NCBI GenBank assembly: GCA_964428325.1
Contig: CAYRXU010000001.1
Coordinates: 1 to 64,000 of the forward strand
Source of the DNA: JBBSZK01 sp964428325
GTDB lineage: Archaea > Nanobdellota > Nanobdellia > Pacearchaeales > GW2011-AR1
Direction: 5' to 3'
Length of the DNA: 64,000 bases
Shown: positions 40,733 to 49,850 of the stretch, one piece after another
Position numbering within the stretch: position 1 is the first letter of the stretch
Layout of the letters: every line of letters starts with the position of its first letter
Notes under the pieces: generated by a model
The model's input: the letters and a program-made list of their open reading frames with translations, nothing else
Told to the model about the DNA's origin: nothing
Databases searched by the model: none
Translations under genes and position numbers: made by a program

Positions 40733-41134
40733 ACTATCTAAGTCCTTGCCTTCAAGACCCGGCATGTCGGTGCTGTGCCTCATTCGATAACGAAGATTAC
40801 GAGCTACATTCATTACGTTCCACTTTTCTGTAATAGGATTCGTGAAATAGAGGAAGGTAGATCCAAAAACAAAACCCGTGCCAAAAGAACCCAAGTGAGA
40901 ATCTGGAAGTAGAAGAGAATTGCTTGGCAACCCCATCATATAAGACAGTGATCTTCCTAGGATGTTGGCGCCAACTGCTGCAGAGAACACTAATGCTGCA
41001 CAAGGAAGACCGTATCCCTTTCTTCTTACCGCCTCTCGAAAATTATACCTCTCTATGAAATCTCGGCGCTCATCAGAATTATATTCGCATATTTTAAGAT
41101 CATTTATCAGAGAACGAAGTTCTGCTCGTTTCAT
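40727..41134 (-). CDS. Unknown protein with hydrophobic centre
   Basis: The 135-residue product has a charged N-terminal helix, a hydrophobic stretch (about 42-72) and a second one (about 82-98), then a basic C-terminus. I do not recognise it. It follows the 121-residue gene by 9 bp on the same strand and is probably the last gene of the TrmB-led transcript. Confidence 0.5.
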   Translation of the reverse strand: MKRAELRSLINDLKICEYNSDERRDFIERYNFREAVRRKGYGLPCAALVFSAAVGANILGRSLSYMMGLPSNSLLLPDSHLGSFGTGFVFGSTFLYFTNPITEKWNVMNVARNLRYRMRHSTDMPGLEGKDLDSL

Positions 41135-41143
41135 ATTAAGAAG

Positions 41144-41509
41144 TTAAGCAGCTAGTTTCAAATCAGGGAGACCCTGTGCAACTCTAAGCTTTAAACGCTC
41201 TTCATCGTCAAGGGCTCTGTAATCTCCCTTTTTAGCGTGTGAAGGTAAATCGTATGAAACAATGAACCCGTCTTCATGCGCTTCGCGAATTTTCATTGCG
41301 AGTTTGCTCATCCCATCAGTTACACCCGGCATTCTAGCCGCATTATAATTAGGCATGTGGACTCCTACAAACTCTGCAGTGCCGCCATTCTTCCAAACAT
41401 ACAAGTCAGATCCTCGAATATTCATTCCAGGTCGAGTGCCTATGTAGAAAGTTCCGTTCGGGGCATTATCTGTGAGACGCAAGTTAGGCTTATTATCCAA
41501 GATTGTCAT
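41144..41509 (-). CDS. Unknown 121-residue protein coupled to TrmB
   Basis: ATG 41509 shares an A with the stop of the TrmB gene (TAATG), so the two are translationally coupled. The protein is soluble, with YIGTRPGMNIRGSDLYVWKN near the N-terminus and an Ala/Lys-rich C-terminus. No family is recognised. Coupling suggests a role connected with the regulator's response, as does the 30-residue peptide coupled to the other TrmB gene. Confidence 0.5.
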   Translation of the reverse strand: MTILDNKPNLRLTDNAPNGTFYIGTRPGMNIRGSDLYVWKNGGTAEFVGVHMPNYNAARMPGVTDGMSKLAMKIREAHEDGFIVSYDLPSHAKKGDYRALDDEERLKLRVAQGLPDLKLAA

Positions 41510-42291
41510 TAGATAGCCCTCTTTATATGGTAATCAGCCATAGTGTCAATTGATTCTGAGAAGAATGGCGACTTCAACCAAACTGCAAGCTCTTCCTCTG
41601 CGTTATCGTGATTGAGCATGAATACAATCTCTTTCTTGTCAGCAATGTACATTCTTCCCTTGTGGTCTGCATGTTTTGCCTTAAGAGAGTGCTTGTTTGA
41701 AAGTTTCTTGACTTCATCAGCTTCGCCAGCAAGAGCAATCTTGACCTTGATGCTTCTCTTCTGAGCTTGTTCAATCAAAGGCATCAGCACACGAGCCCTC
41801 TTCTCGAAATCAGAGGAGGTTGTGTAGATAGTCACTTCCTTTTCGGCATTAGTGATCATTTCACGGATCTTTGAAGTTACATTTGGCTTGCCCTTAAGGA
41901 ATCCTGAGATATCTTCTGATTTAACTGGAGCAAGGCCAGTCTTGTGAAGCTGTTCTAATTCTGTGTATTCCTGGGTATCCTTAAGATTTGAGAGTGTAAC
42001 AACTCGCTCTTGTGCTTCAGTCATGACGTTAGACTTCATCTTTTCAACGATTGTTGAAGGTTCTACTGCAATGTACTTGACGGGCTTGCCAAGCTTCACG
42101 ATTGCAAAACCGCGCTTTTCAAGTGATTCTAGAACGTCGTAAGTTCTTGAGCGTGGAACGCCTGAAAGTTCAGCAGTCTCACCAGCAGAAACAATGCCCT
42201 TTGAGAGCAAAGCTAGCCAGACCTTCGTCTCGTAAATATTCAAATTGAAGTATTCTTTGATCTTCTTTACTAGATCTTGTTTTACTATCAT
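41509..42291 (-). CDS. TrmB-family transcriptional regulator, paralogue 2
   Basis: The 260-residue protein parallels the TrmB at 10616: LNIYETKVWLALLSKGIVSAGE and SGVPRSRTYDVLESLEKRGF form the winged helix, VKLGKPVKYIAVEPS the wing, and a PLD-like C-terminal domain follows. It appears to respond to a different ligand, as the effector domain is more divergent than the DNA-binding domain. A TATA box (minus-strand CTTTATATACC near 42318) is centred about 26 nt upstream. Confidence 0.9.
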   Translation of the reverse strand: MIVKQDLVKKIKEYFNLNIYETKVWLALLSKGIVSAGETAELSGVPRSRTYDVLESLEKRGFAIVKLGKPVKYIAVEPSTIVEKMKSNVMTEAQERVVTLSNLKDTQEYTELEQLHKTGLAPVKSEDISGFLKGKPNVTSKIREMITNAEKEVTIYTTSSDFEKRARVLMPLIEQAQKRSIKVKIALAGEADEVKKLSNKHSLKAKHADHKGRMYIADKKEIVFMLNHDNAEEELAVWLKSPFFSESIDTMADYHIKRAI

Positions 42292-42353
42292 GTCGAAGTG
42301 ATAAAATATGGGTATATAAAGCTTTGGTTATGTTGTAACTTATCAGGGACAAA

Positions 42354-43277
42354 CTAAAGCAATGTAGAAACAATCAATGCGACAAGACATCCAGTTGTTA
42401 TGAAAGGCATAGCTGGATAGAAGTGTCCTTTCTTTGAGAGATAGAATAGAGTTGCAAGTGCTAGTGTTGCGCCGAGTGTGACGATAAGAGCTGGAACGAT
42501 AAGGCCTTGAACTACAAGCACGCCAGAGAGCATGATTGGGAATACGACATCTCCTCCGCCGAGGATTGCGAAGTTGACTTTTATTTTTCGCAAGTTTTTG
42601 CCTGTTGCCTTAGCTTTCTTCAACGCTGCTCTTTGGCCTGGCAAAAGATACGGCACGAAGAAGCCTGAGAATACGCGTACTTTTTGTATTTGGTATTTTG
42701 CCATCTTCTGCATGAAACCGGCGTGCCAGACGGCATACATGTCGTAGATAGAGATGATAATGAGAAGAATGACAACTACCCAAAGACTGAGGATAGGAAC
42801 GAAGAGTGCTGCGATACCGGGGTAAACAAGTAATTCTGTGAAATTATGTATCCAGAGATTCCTCTTGAAGACCTTGAAGTAAGCGAGCACTATAGCAATT
42901 CCAAGAGCAATGAAGTAAGCGTAGGAAATCTTCATGACGAAAGCATGTATCGATATGAAGAGGCCGATTATGATGACTACGAAGAACCACCAGCGAAGGA
43001 AGGTTTCTGCCTTGAGCTTCATGAGAAGAAGCATGATGCAAATAGCAACAACAAGAGCAATAATTATAGAAGTAAGCGCACTCGCAGGTTTAACATCTTC
43101 TGGCGGTTCAAATCCTTGAGGAAAGTTGTAATCAGTGTGATTTTCATAACTGTTTGTTGTTGTGTTGTAGGTTGTTACGACTGTCGGAGTGTATGCATGG
43201 TTGACGAAGATACCAATAAGTTGGGCTAGAACGAACATAGCCAGAAGGACAGCTGTTATTTTCAGTGTATGCTTCAC
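42354..43277 (-). CDS. Presenilin/signal-peptide-peptidase-like aspartyl protease
   Basis: The 307-residue protein has about nine membrane helices and the three marks of intramembrane aspartyl proteases: YD at 178-179, GGGD at 240-243 and PAMP (the PAL motif) at 288-291. The order and spacing match archaeal presenilin homologues. It should cut membrane-embedded peptides such as signal-peptide remnants or anchored proteins; the substrate is unknown. A hydrophilic Thr/Asn-rich loop (about 29-62) faces outside after the first helix. The gene starts 1 bp after the aCPSF1 stop, so it is in the same transcript. Confidence 0.9.
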   Translation of the reverse strand: MKHTLKITAVLLAMFVLAQLIGIFVNHAYTPTVVTTYNTTTNSYENHTDYNFPQGFEPPEDVKPASALTSIIIALVVAICIMLLLMKLKAETFLRWWFFVVIIIGLFISIHAFVMKISYAYFIALGIAIVLAYFKVFKRNLWIHNFTELLVYPGIAALFVPILSLWVVVILLIIISIYDMYAVWHAGFMQKMAKYQIQKVRVFSGFFVPYLLPGQRAALKKAKATGKNLRKIKVNFAILGGGDVVFPIMLSGVLVVQGLIVPALIVTLGATLALATLFYLSKKGHFYPAMPFITTGCLVALIVSTLL

Positions 43278-43278
43278 T

Positions 43279-45159
43279 TTACTTCAGCCTCACGGTTTCA
43301 AGGTTGCGTGGAGCAATGGTTTCAATGTGATTGAGTTTGTACAACGTTGATGCAAGATCAAGGCACTTGGAAGCTTCACCGTGATTGATAATGATGCGCT
43401 TTGGTTTAGGATTCATACGGCTGATGTACTGCAAGAGTTCATTTCGACCTGAGTGTGATGAAAGACCGTACATTGTCTCTACCTTGAGCTTAACTTCAAC
43501 AGGTTCGTCGTTTGCTTTTACATGAGTAAGTCCTTCCTGTACTTGGCGACCTAGTGAGCTTGGTGCTTGGTACGAACCGAAAATGATCAAGTTCTTAGGA
43601 TTGTCAGCAAGATGCTTGAAGTACTCAACAGACGCGCCTCCAACCAACATACCAGATGTAGCGATAATTATGCAGGGTCCACCTTCAACGACTTCCTTGC
43701 GTTCTGCGGGTGAGCCAACGTGCTTGAAGACGGGAGAAGTAAATGGATTGTTGTCCTGGAAGATTTGATTTCTAACAGAAGCACTCAAAAAGTCTGGGTA
43801 GGCTGTGTGGATAGCGTTGATATCGCGGAGAATACCATCAAGATAGACTGGAATTTCTGGGAGTTCTCCTGTTCGGATAGCCTCTTCGATACGTAGAACT
43901 GTTTCCTGAGCGTGGCCAAGACCCAATTCTGGGAGAAGAATCTTTCCTCCTTCCATTATAGTCTCTTTAGCTAGCTGCATAAATCTGTCTTCAACTTCCT
44001 TTCGTGGAGGAAGGATGTCATCCTTTGAACCGTAAGTTGCTTCTAGAGTGACGGTTTCAACACGTGGGAAATAATTGACTGCTGGATCGAGCAAACGAGA
44101 CTTTCGATAGTTGGTGTCTGCACTGTATACGAAGTTGTGAAGGCCATTGCCCACATTCACGTGAACTACGGCAGATCCCAGTACGTGACCAGCGTTGTAG
44201 AAGGTTATACGAATGTCAGGAGTGATGTCTGAAACTTCACCGTAGTTGAGGCAGATGCTATGGCGCACCATTTCCTTAATGTCTTCTGGCTTGTAGAGTG
44301 GTGTTGCTGCTTGCTTATAGGCGACCCCAATATAGTCTAGGGCTAGTAAAGCAGAAATGTCGCGTGTCGGTGGCGTCATGTAGATTGGGCCCTTGTAGCC
44401 CATCTTATACAAGTAAGGCAATAAACCGCAGTGGTCTGTGTGGGCATGTGATAGAATAATGGCGTCTATTGAGTTCAAGTCTCCAATCTCGGCTACGTCA
44501 AGGTAAGGAAATCTCTCTTGGCCTTCCGAGATACCAGGGTTGATACCGCAATCAAGCAAGACTCGTGATTTTGGAGTATGTAACAGCAAACATGAACGGC
44601 CTACCTGGCGTCCGCTTCCAAGATACGTCAAACGCACCCACATGTCCATCTTTTCAGGGTTCCAGTCGGTGTAGATTTTCTTTCCAACTTCGTTCAAGAA
44701 CTTTCTTCGGTAAGTGTTGTTAGCGTAAAGAACAGAGCGGATCTTTTCAGTGATCTTTGAAGGGATGGCTGGACTGCGCTGAACGGTTGGCGTCCACATT
44801 GTAACATTGCGAATATCGTTTAGGAGTGAGCCTTGCTTGCCTATGACCATGCCTGGTCTTTTGGCTTCAATAACTACAATACTTCTCTGAACATCAAAGA
44901 TAATGCTCTCGATCTCTGCCTCTGCAGGGACAAGCTCACGGATAGTCTTCTCAGTCTCTTCTTCGGAAGCGAGAATCTTTTGGTCGGCCCGGAGCTCGAT
45001 GCGCTTCTTGATTTTATTCACTACATCCCTAATCTTTTCTTCACCATTGCGCACAAAATCTTTGTCGGCCGTGTAAAGAACGATATTTGCGCCTTCGAAG
45101 ATTGCATCTGTAACTGTCTTGGGCAATTCCTCTAGAATACTTTTGATAATGTCTGCCAT
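43279..45159 (-). CDS. Beta-CASP ribonuclease aCPSF1
   Basis: The 626-residue protein has an N-terminal KH region (about 1-150; PGMVIGKQGSLLNDI), a metallo-beta-lactamase domain with SHAHTDHCG and GHVLGSAVV, and the beta-CASP insert with ATYGSKDD. C-terminal motifs are IATSGMLVGG and GLSSHSGRNELLQYISRM. It is the archaeal CPSF73 homologue, used in RNA 3'-end cleavage at U-rich terminators and in decay. Its substrate range here is inferred from the family. The gene is first in a transcript with the presenilin homologue. Confidence 0.95.
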   Translation of the reverse strand: MADIIKSILEELPKTVTDAIFEGANIVLYTADKDFVRNGEEKIRDVVNKIKKRIELRADQKILASEEETEKTIRELVPAEAEIESIIFDVQRSIVVIEAKRPGMVIGKQGSLLNDIRNVTMWTPTVQRSPAIPSKITEKIRSVLYANNTYRRKFLNEVGKKIYTDWNPEKMDMWVRLTYLGSGRQVGRSCLLLHTPKSRVLLDCGINPGISEGQERFPYLDVAEIGDLNSIDAIILSHAHTDHCGLLPYLYKMGYKGPIYMTPPTRDISALLALDYIGVAYKQAATPLYKPEDIKEMVRHSICLNYGEVSDITPDIRITFYNAGHVLGSAVVHVNVGNGLHNFVYSADTNYRKSRLLDPAVNYFPRVETVTLEATYGSKDDILPPRKEVEDRFMQLAKETIMEGGKILLPELGLGHAQETVLRIEEAIRTGELPEIPVYLDGILRDINAIHTAYPDFLSASVRNQIFQDNNPFTSPVFKHVGSPAERKEVVEGGPCIIIATSGMLVGGASVEYFKHLADNPKNLIIFGSYQAPSSLGRQVQEGLTHVKANDEPVEVKLKVETMYGLSSHSGRNELLQYISRMNPKPKRIIINHGEASKCLDLASTLYKLNHIETIAPRNLETVRLK

Positions 45160-45186
45160 AATTCTTTAGATGAATGTGAAATGAAA

Positions 45187-45840
45187 TTAATTGTAATTAG
45201 GGGTGATTCTTTGGGAAACTGATTTCTTTATGCCTTCTTTTGTGATACTGTAAACATCAATGCCGTTTCCAGAAGCGCTGTCTCTTTGTGTGGAAGCCTT
45301 AAGTGCTTCTGTGACAAGATGTTCGCCTTCTTTGATTGACATTTCTGGTTTCCACTGGCGTTCGAACAAGCCAAGGGCAAACGGCATTCCTGAACCAAAG
45401 TTTGCGTCGTAGTCAGTTACCTTGTAAACTCCTCCGGCTGGCTCGATTGTGTAAACTTCAGAGCTGCCATCTTCGTTGTAACCTCCAATGAGAGCACCTA
45501 CAATGTGAGGCATCATAGAGGGCTGGCGAATATTGCGGTAGTACATCATTCCGACCAAGCTTGCAGCCTCTTGGACTGTAGGGCGTACTTTGTTTCGCAA
45601 CTCTAGAAGCTTAAGTTCTGCAGCTATAACTTTGCTAGACAAGAATGCATCTGCTGCGTTGCCGCACCAAGACATGACAAGGTAATCGTTAATCTGCTGT
45701 ACTTTATCTTGGTTCTTGCTCATGATGATGTTGCCAGCAGTCACACGGCGATCTGCACCCATAACTACGCCATCTTTACATACGACGGCCACTATAGTTG
45801 TACCTGTTTTTGCTACCGTTGTGTCAATTGTGGAGTTCAT
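45187..45840 (-). CDS. psmB: 20S proteasome beta subunit
   Basis: The 217-residue protein has a 13-residue propeptide ending AKTG. Mature Thr1 is Thr14, with Asp17 and Lys33 in the expected places (GADRR and NQDK), so it should be catalytically active. Core strands VGALIGGYNEDGS and GGVYKVTDYDANFGSG follow. It forms the inner rings with PsmA (53254). The gene lies 27 bp upstream of aCPSF1 and downstream of the mre11-rad50 pair, apart from psmA, as is common in archaea. Confidence 0.96.
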   Translation of the reverse strand: MNSTIDTTVAKTGTTIVAVVCKDGVVMGADRRVTAGNIIMSKNQDKVQQINDYLVMSWCGNAADAFLSSKVIAAELKLLELRNKVRPTVQEAASLVGMMYYRNIRQPSMMPHIVGALIGGYNEDGSSEVYTIEPAGGVYKVTDYDANFGSGMPFALGLFERQWKPEMSIKEGEHLVTEALKASTQRDSASGNGIDVYSITKEGIKKSVSQRITPNYN

Positions 45841-45911
45841 AAGAATACCAGAACCTCTGTTAATATGGGGAAAGGCGAGAGGTATTTAAATTTTGTGATA
45901 GATAATTCGGC

Positions 45912-47963
45912 CTAAGCACTCACCGGTTGCGATGCTCCGCCTTCTTTGGAGATGCGCATGACATTGTCTACGAAGCCCTCTATACGAGACTCATGACTGA
46001 CTATGATGAGCTGAGTAACTGCAAGTTCCTTCAGGATGTCGCGTACCTTGTCAAGCTGTTTCTCCGAGAAACCATCTGTTGGCTCGTCAAGGATGATTAA
46101 GTCACGAGTTTTGATGTGACTGTGGACAGCATGGATGATTTGGTTGAGTGCAAGTCTGTATGCTAGAGCAATAGCTGTACGCTCTCCTCCTGAAAGGAAT
46201 CCATAGTCTGTTTCAAACCCGTTGCGCATGATAACGGGAGTAAAGTTCTCATCCAGATGCACTGTGAAATCAACGCTTGTAAGAAGAACGAACCATTTGT
46301 TGAATAGTTTGGAGAATTCTTCGCGCAGACGAATGAGGATACTTTTCTCAATGAGTGAAATCAGTGTAGAAAATTCTGATGAAAGCCAACTCTCAAGGGC
46401 AATAAGGCGATTGACTTGCTCTTTCTGTGCTTCTTTCTGTGCAACAATATCTTTCGTACGCTGAAGTTCGCGTAGAGTAATATCTTTCTCTCTTCTGTTT
46501 TCAGCGAGTTCAATTTCCTTCTTTTTCTCCTCATCAAATGCCTTTTTCAGGTCAAGTTCAACTTTTTTGAGTTGAGCATCATACTTCGCGAGAGCAAAGA
46601 TAGATTCCTTCAGCGAGGAAATATGCATCTGGAGGCTGTCGATGTCCTTATCTATGGTTTCTCTCTGGCGCTCCCACTCTTGCTTGCGCTGACGAGAGAT
46701 ATCTAGCTCTGCTTGTTTAACATGTGCGATCTCTAAACGAGATTTTTCTGCTTCGAGAGTGGATTGTTCTTTCTGTGTTTGTGCAATGCTATTATCGATT
46801 TGCGTTTTCTGCTCACGTAGATTTGCTAGATTCTTCTCTATAGCAGCCACGCGAGATTCTGTCTCATTTAGGATGTTATGCTTGTGGTTATCTGAAACGT
46901 CTTGGAGACAAGTCGGACACATCTTGATGTTGAAAACGCGATTCTTTTTCTCAACATCTTCTGCCTTCTTGAGGTCAAATGAGCGGATGGAGCTTGTTAT
47001 CTCTAGAAGTTTACCTCGGAGATGTTCGATACTCTTTTTGCTCTCTGCAAGTTTCTGTAGGGTAGCGCGATAATCACTCTCATTGAAATCTACGGCCGTT
47101 TTTGCAAGACGATCGGTAATTGTAGCGATGTCGCGTTCAATATCTGAACGCCTCTGCATTTTGTTTGTCAATTGCAGACTTGCCTTTTCGCGTTCAGTTT
47201 CGAGAGATTGTTTTTCAGTTATTTTTGTTTTCAACTCAAGCAGTTCTGTTTCGACACCTTTACGTGATTGTTTTCTTTCGTCTACCATTGATGAAAGGAC
47301 TGAAATGGAACTGTCAAGTTTCTCCAGAGTGCGTCGATATTCTTGTATTCGCGTCTTGTGTAGATCAATATCCTTGAGCTCTGCTTGTACAAGTTTGCTT
47401 TTCTCACGTAATTTTATTGTGACTAGCGCGAGATTCTCTTGAATATTCTTGTATTTATCTATGGCAAAAATGTGCCTTAAGGTATCCAGCCGAGAATCTG
47501 GATCATCAAGGATAATTTGCTTCATCTCTTCTTGGGGAGAATAAACAGTGTATCTGTAAAGCACGTTGGTTTTCTTCACGAATTCTTCAGGGTAACCGAG
47601 AAGTTCTAGGATTTTTAGTTTGAGTTCTGTGACTGCAAGCTCTTGCTTTGAGCCATTTACAGTAATCGCTGCGTAATCTTGATTGATTGTTTTTGCGCTT
47701 CGCTTAATAGTGCGCTCAATGACTATGGTGTCGTTATTTATATCCATTTCAAGTTCAACGCGACCCTCTGGAGCATTGTGCGAAAGTAATGACGATCCTC
47801 TTTGACCAGGTTGTAGACCGAAGAGTGCAAACTCTATGGAAAGAAGAATAGTTGTTTTACCTGCACCCACATCTCCAGAAAGAAGAATAGATCCATTAGG
47901 GAAAGTTATTTCTGCATTTTTGTAACTTCGGATGTTCTTTAAGGAGAGACGTTTGATTCTCAT
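45912..47963 (-). CDS. rad50: DNA double-strand break repair ATPase Rad50
   Basis: The 683-residue protein is an SMC-like ATPase. Walker A GDVGAGKTT is at 30-38, the CPTC zinc hook is at 349-352, the ABC signature LSGGERTAIALAYRLALN and Walker B LIILDEPTDGF lie near the C-terminus. The coiled-coil arms are shorter than in typical archaeal Rad50 (about 850-900 residues). It tethers DNA ends with Mre11. ATG overlaps the mre11 stop (ATGA). Confidence 0.95.
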   Translation of the reverse strand: MRIKRLSLKNIRSYKNAEITFPNGSILLSGDVGAGKTTILLSIEFALFGLQPGQRGSSLLSHNAPEGRVELEMDINNDTIVIERTIKRSAKTINQDYAAITVNGSKQELAVTELKLKILELLGYPEEFVKKTNVLYRYTVYSPQEEMKQIILDDPDSRLDTLRHIFAIDKYKNIQENLALVTIKLREKSKLVQAELKDIDLHKTRIQEYRRTLEKLDSSISVLSSMVDERKQSRKGVETELLELKTKITEKQSLETEREKASLQLTNKMQRRSDIERDIATITDRLAKTAVDFNESDYRATLQKLAESKKSIEHLRGKLLEITSSIRSFDLKKAEDVEKKNRVFNIKMCPTCLQDVSDNHKHNILNETESRVAAIEKNLANLREQKTQIDNSIAQTQKEQSTLEAEKSRLEIAHVKQAELDISRQRKQEWERQRETIDKDIDSLQMHISSLKESIFALAKYDAQLKKVELDLKKAFDEEKKKEIELAENRREKDITLRELQRTKDIVAQKEAQKEQVNRLIALESWLSSEFSTLISLIEKSILIRLREEFSKLFNKWFVLLTSVDFTVHLDENFTPVIMRNGFETDYGFLSGGERTAIALAYRLALNQIIHAVHSHIKTRDLIILDEPTDGFSEKQLDKVRDILKELAVTQLIIVSHESRIEGFVDNVMRISKEGGASQPVSA

Positions 47964-49108
47964 ATTTCAAGTAGCTTGTTTATTTCTCCCAACAAGCGAG
48001 CTTCGTAGATTTGCGTCCTTTCATCTTCTTTCTTCTCTATACCCAATGCATGTACAAGCGTTTCAATAAGCTCATTGAATTGTGAAGGGTGCTCTTCCTT
48101 GAAACGTGAGATAAGCTTGTGTTCCACGTGTTCTGTTTGCTGTTCGAGACCGATCTCCATATCGCGAGTATAGAGTCGAGAAGTGTCACGCAAAACTGAG
48201 TAAGCTCCTTCTTTTCGTACTAGAGATTCCAATTGAGCAATGTTTAGATTTGAGAGCTGACCCGAAGCCATGGTACCCTTCAGTTTGAGAATGACAACTG
48301 CGTCCTTGATTGCGTTGGAAGCTAGTTTTGTTCGCAAGATTTCTTCTACATTTGTCTCGTCTGCAATATCCAGTTCAAGAAGGATAACCTCTTTCAGACG
48401 GATTTCATGGCGCTCGATCTTGCCCTTTGTGTCTGCAATATAATAAGAGCCGCCCTTAAGTTCTTCGAGCTCGAGAACGTTATTCGGAAACAGTGGGCCG
48501 CAGTAGACGCGATTCTTTCGTTCGTAGCGCACATGCAAATGGGCAAGAGCAACATAGTCTACAGGAGGCAATTTGTCTTGGTCTACTGCTGGAATTGGCA
48601 AGCTTCCTACTGCGTCACGCAAAGCTGTGTGGAGCATCAAAATCTTGAAAAGCCCAGGGGCATCGTTCAGCTTTATCCTCGCAATTTCTTCTACTTCTAG
48701 AGCGGACTTCTTTCCAGGATAACCATAGATAGCTACGTTCTTGTAGATAACAGGGTTTAGTACAATTGAGCCTGCCCTGTCCTCTGGTTGGAAGACGTTT
48801 TTTGCGAAGCCAGCTTTTTCAAGCACATCAAGGAAAGTCTTGCCAGAAACAGAGTAGTCGTGGCTGCCTGCAATCAAGAACACTGGAATGTTAGCTTCCT
48901 TGAGTTTTCTAAATTCATTGAAGGCTTCTTTCATTACTTCAATAGGAGGATAAGCTGAGTCGAATAAGTCTCCTGCTATTAGTACAAAATCAAGCTTTTC
49001 TTTGATGAACTTATCAACCGCATGCTGGAAGCTTTGAGTATTAAGCGTGAGCATTTCAGGCTCGCGCCAGCCACCTAGATGACAATCCCCTATATGGCCA
49101 AAGCGCAT
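47960..49108 (-). CDS. mre11: DNA double-strand break repair nuclease Mre11
   Basis: The 382-residue calcineurin-like phosphoesterase has the Mre11 metal-binding motifs: IGDCHLGG (Asp8, His10), AGDLFD, the GSHD motif, MLHTAL and LAHLHV. ATG 49108 is chosen because a strong Shine-Dalgarno sequence, GGAGGAGGT (minus strand, 49116-49124), lies about 7 nt upstream; ATG 49138 would add ten unconserved residues. The gene is cotranslated with rad50. Its SD is unusual among the mostly leaderless genes of the window. Confidence 0.94.
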   Translation of the reverse strand: MRFGHIGDCHLGGWREPEMLTLNTQSFQHAVDKFIKEKLDFVLIAGDLFDSAYPPIEVMKEAFNEFRKLKEANIPVFLIAGSHDYSVSGKTFLDVLEKAGFAKNVFQPEDRAGSIVLNPVIYKNVAIYGYPGKKSALEVEEIARIKLNDAPGLFKILMLHTALRDAVGSLPIPAVDQDKLPPVDYVALAHLHVRYERKNRVYCGPLFPNNVLELEELKGGSYYIADTKGKIERHEIRLKEVILLELDIADETNVEEILRTKLASNAIKDAVVILKLKGTMASGQLSNLNIAQLESLVRKEGAYSVLRDTSRLYTRDMEIGLEQQTEHVEHKLISRFKEEHPSQFNELIETLVHALGIEKKEDERTQIYEARLLGEINKLLEI

Positions 49109-49115
49109 AATAGAA

Positions 49116-49137
49116 ACCTCCTCCGGGTTTCTATGCA
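49116..49137 (-). promoter_or_regulatory. Shine-Dalgarno site of mre11 next to a hairpin
   Basis: On the minus strand CCGGG (start about 49137) and CCCGG form a 5-bp stem, and the last GG of the stem begins the GGAGGAGGT ribosome-binding site. The stem could modulate access to the site. Confidence 0.45.
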
Positions 49138-49207
49138 TCCCGGAACCATATTCCTTGTATCCATTCTCTTTTTCATAAAAATAGTTTAAACGAGAGTTAT
49201 AAATAGA

Positions 49208-49744
49208 TTATTGTGCTTTTCGGCTGAGGTGCCAGACCTCTAAGGTTTCCATGAAAACCGAGGTTTTGTCGATGACTTTTTTCGATAGGTGTTGCTTTTT
49301 GATAAGGCTGAGTAGTTTCTTTTGAGGAGTAAGAGAGGAGAGCACAATAAGAAGAGATCCTTTTGGTGCAAGGTGTCTTTGTGCTTGTCTGAAGAAACGT
49401 AACAACAATTCATCTCCTTTCTTACCGCCAGAAGTTATGCGAGCACTTTTTGCGTCCTCTCGCGCATCTTGTGGAAGATAGGGTGGATTGAAGATGATGA
49501 GGTCGAATGTGCCTTTGACATTTGTGAATAAGTTGGATTTGATTGTCTTGAGGTGCTGTTTTTTGAGGTGGGCAACGACTTCACCGTCAATATCAACAGC
49601 TGTAACCTCGCAAGCCCCCGAGGCAAGAGCTGCTTGTGCTTGCACGCCTGAACCGCTTCCCATGTCAAGCACGCGCTTCCCTTTTGCGTATTTCTTAACT
49701 GCTTTTTCCAGAAGGAAGGAATCTTCTGCTGGTGTGTAGATCAT
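49208..49744 (-). CDS. HemK/PrmC-like N5-glutamine methyltransferase
   Basis: The 178-residue protein has SAM motif I LDMGSGSGVQA (26-36), ACEVTAVDID and NPPY at 86-89, the motif for N-methylation of Gln/Asn/adenine. The short size matches archaeal/eukaryal Mtq2-like enzymes that methylate the GGQ glutamine of release factor aRF1. A purely DNA-methylating role is less likely given the absence of a specificity domain. It lies by itself between mre11 and a cupin gene on the other strand. Confidence 0.85.
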   Translation of the reverse strand: MIYTPAEDSFLLEKAVKKYAKGKRVLDMGSGSGVQAQAALASGACEVTAVDIDGEVVAHLKKQHLKTIKSNLFTNVKGTFDLIIFNPPYLPQDAREDAKSARITSGGKKGDELLLRFFRQAQRHLAPKGSLLIVLSSLTPQKKLLSLIKKQHLSKKVIDKTSVFMETLEVWHLSRKAQ

Positions 49745-49850
49745 TGGAGTAGAACGCTTTCTTGCTTTTTAGGTGTATTCATTGTACAACCATTCGCCGC
49801 CTACAGCCCGTTTAAAATAATTTTAAAAACTTCGAGTGCTTCTGAATAGA

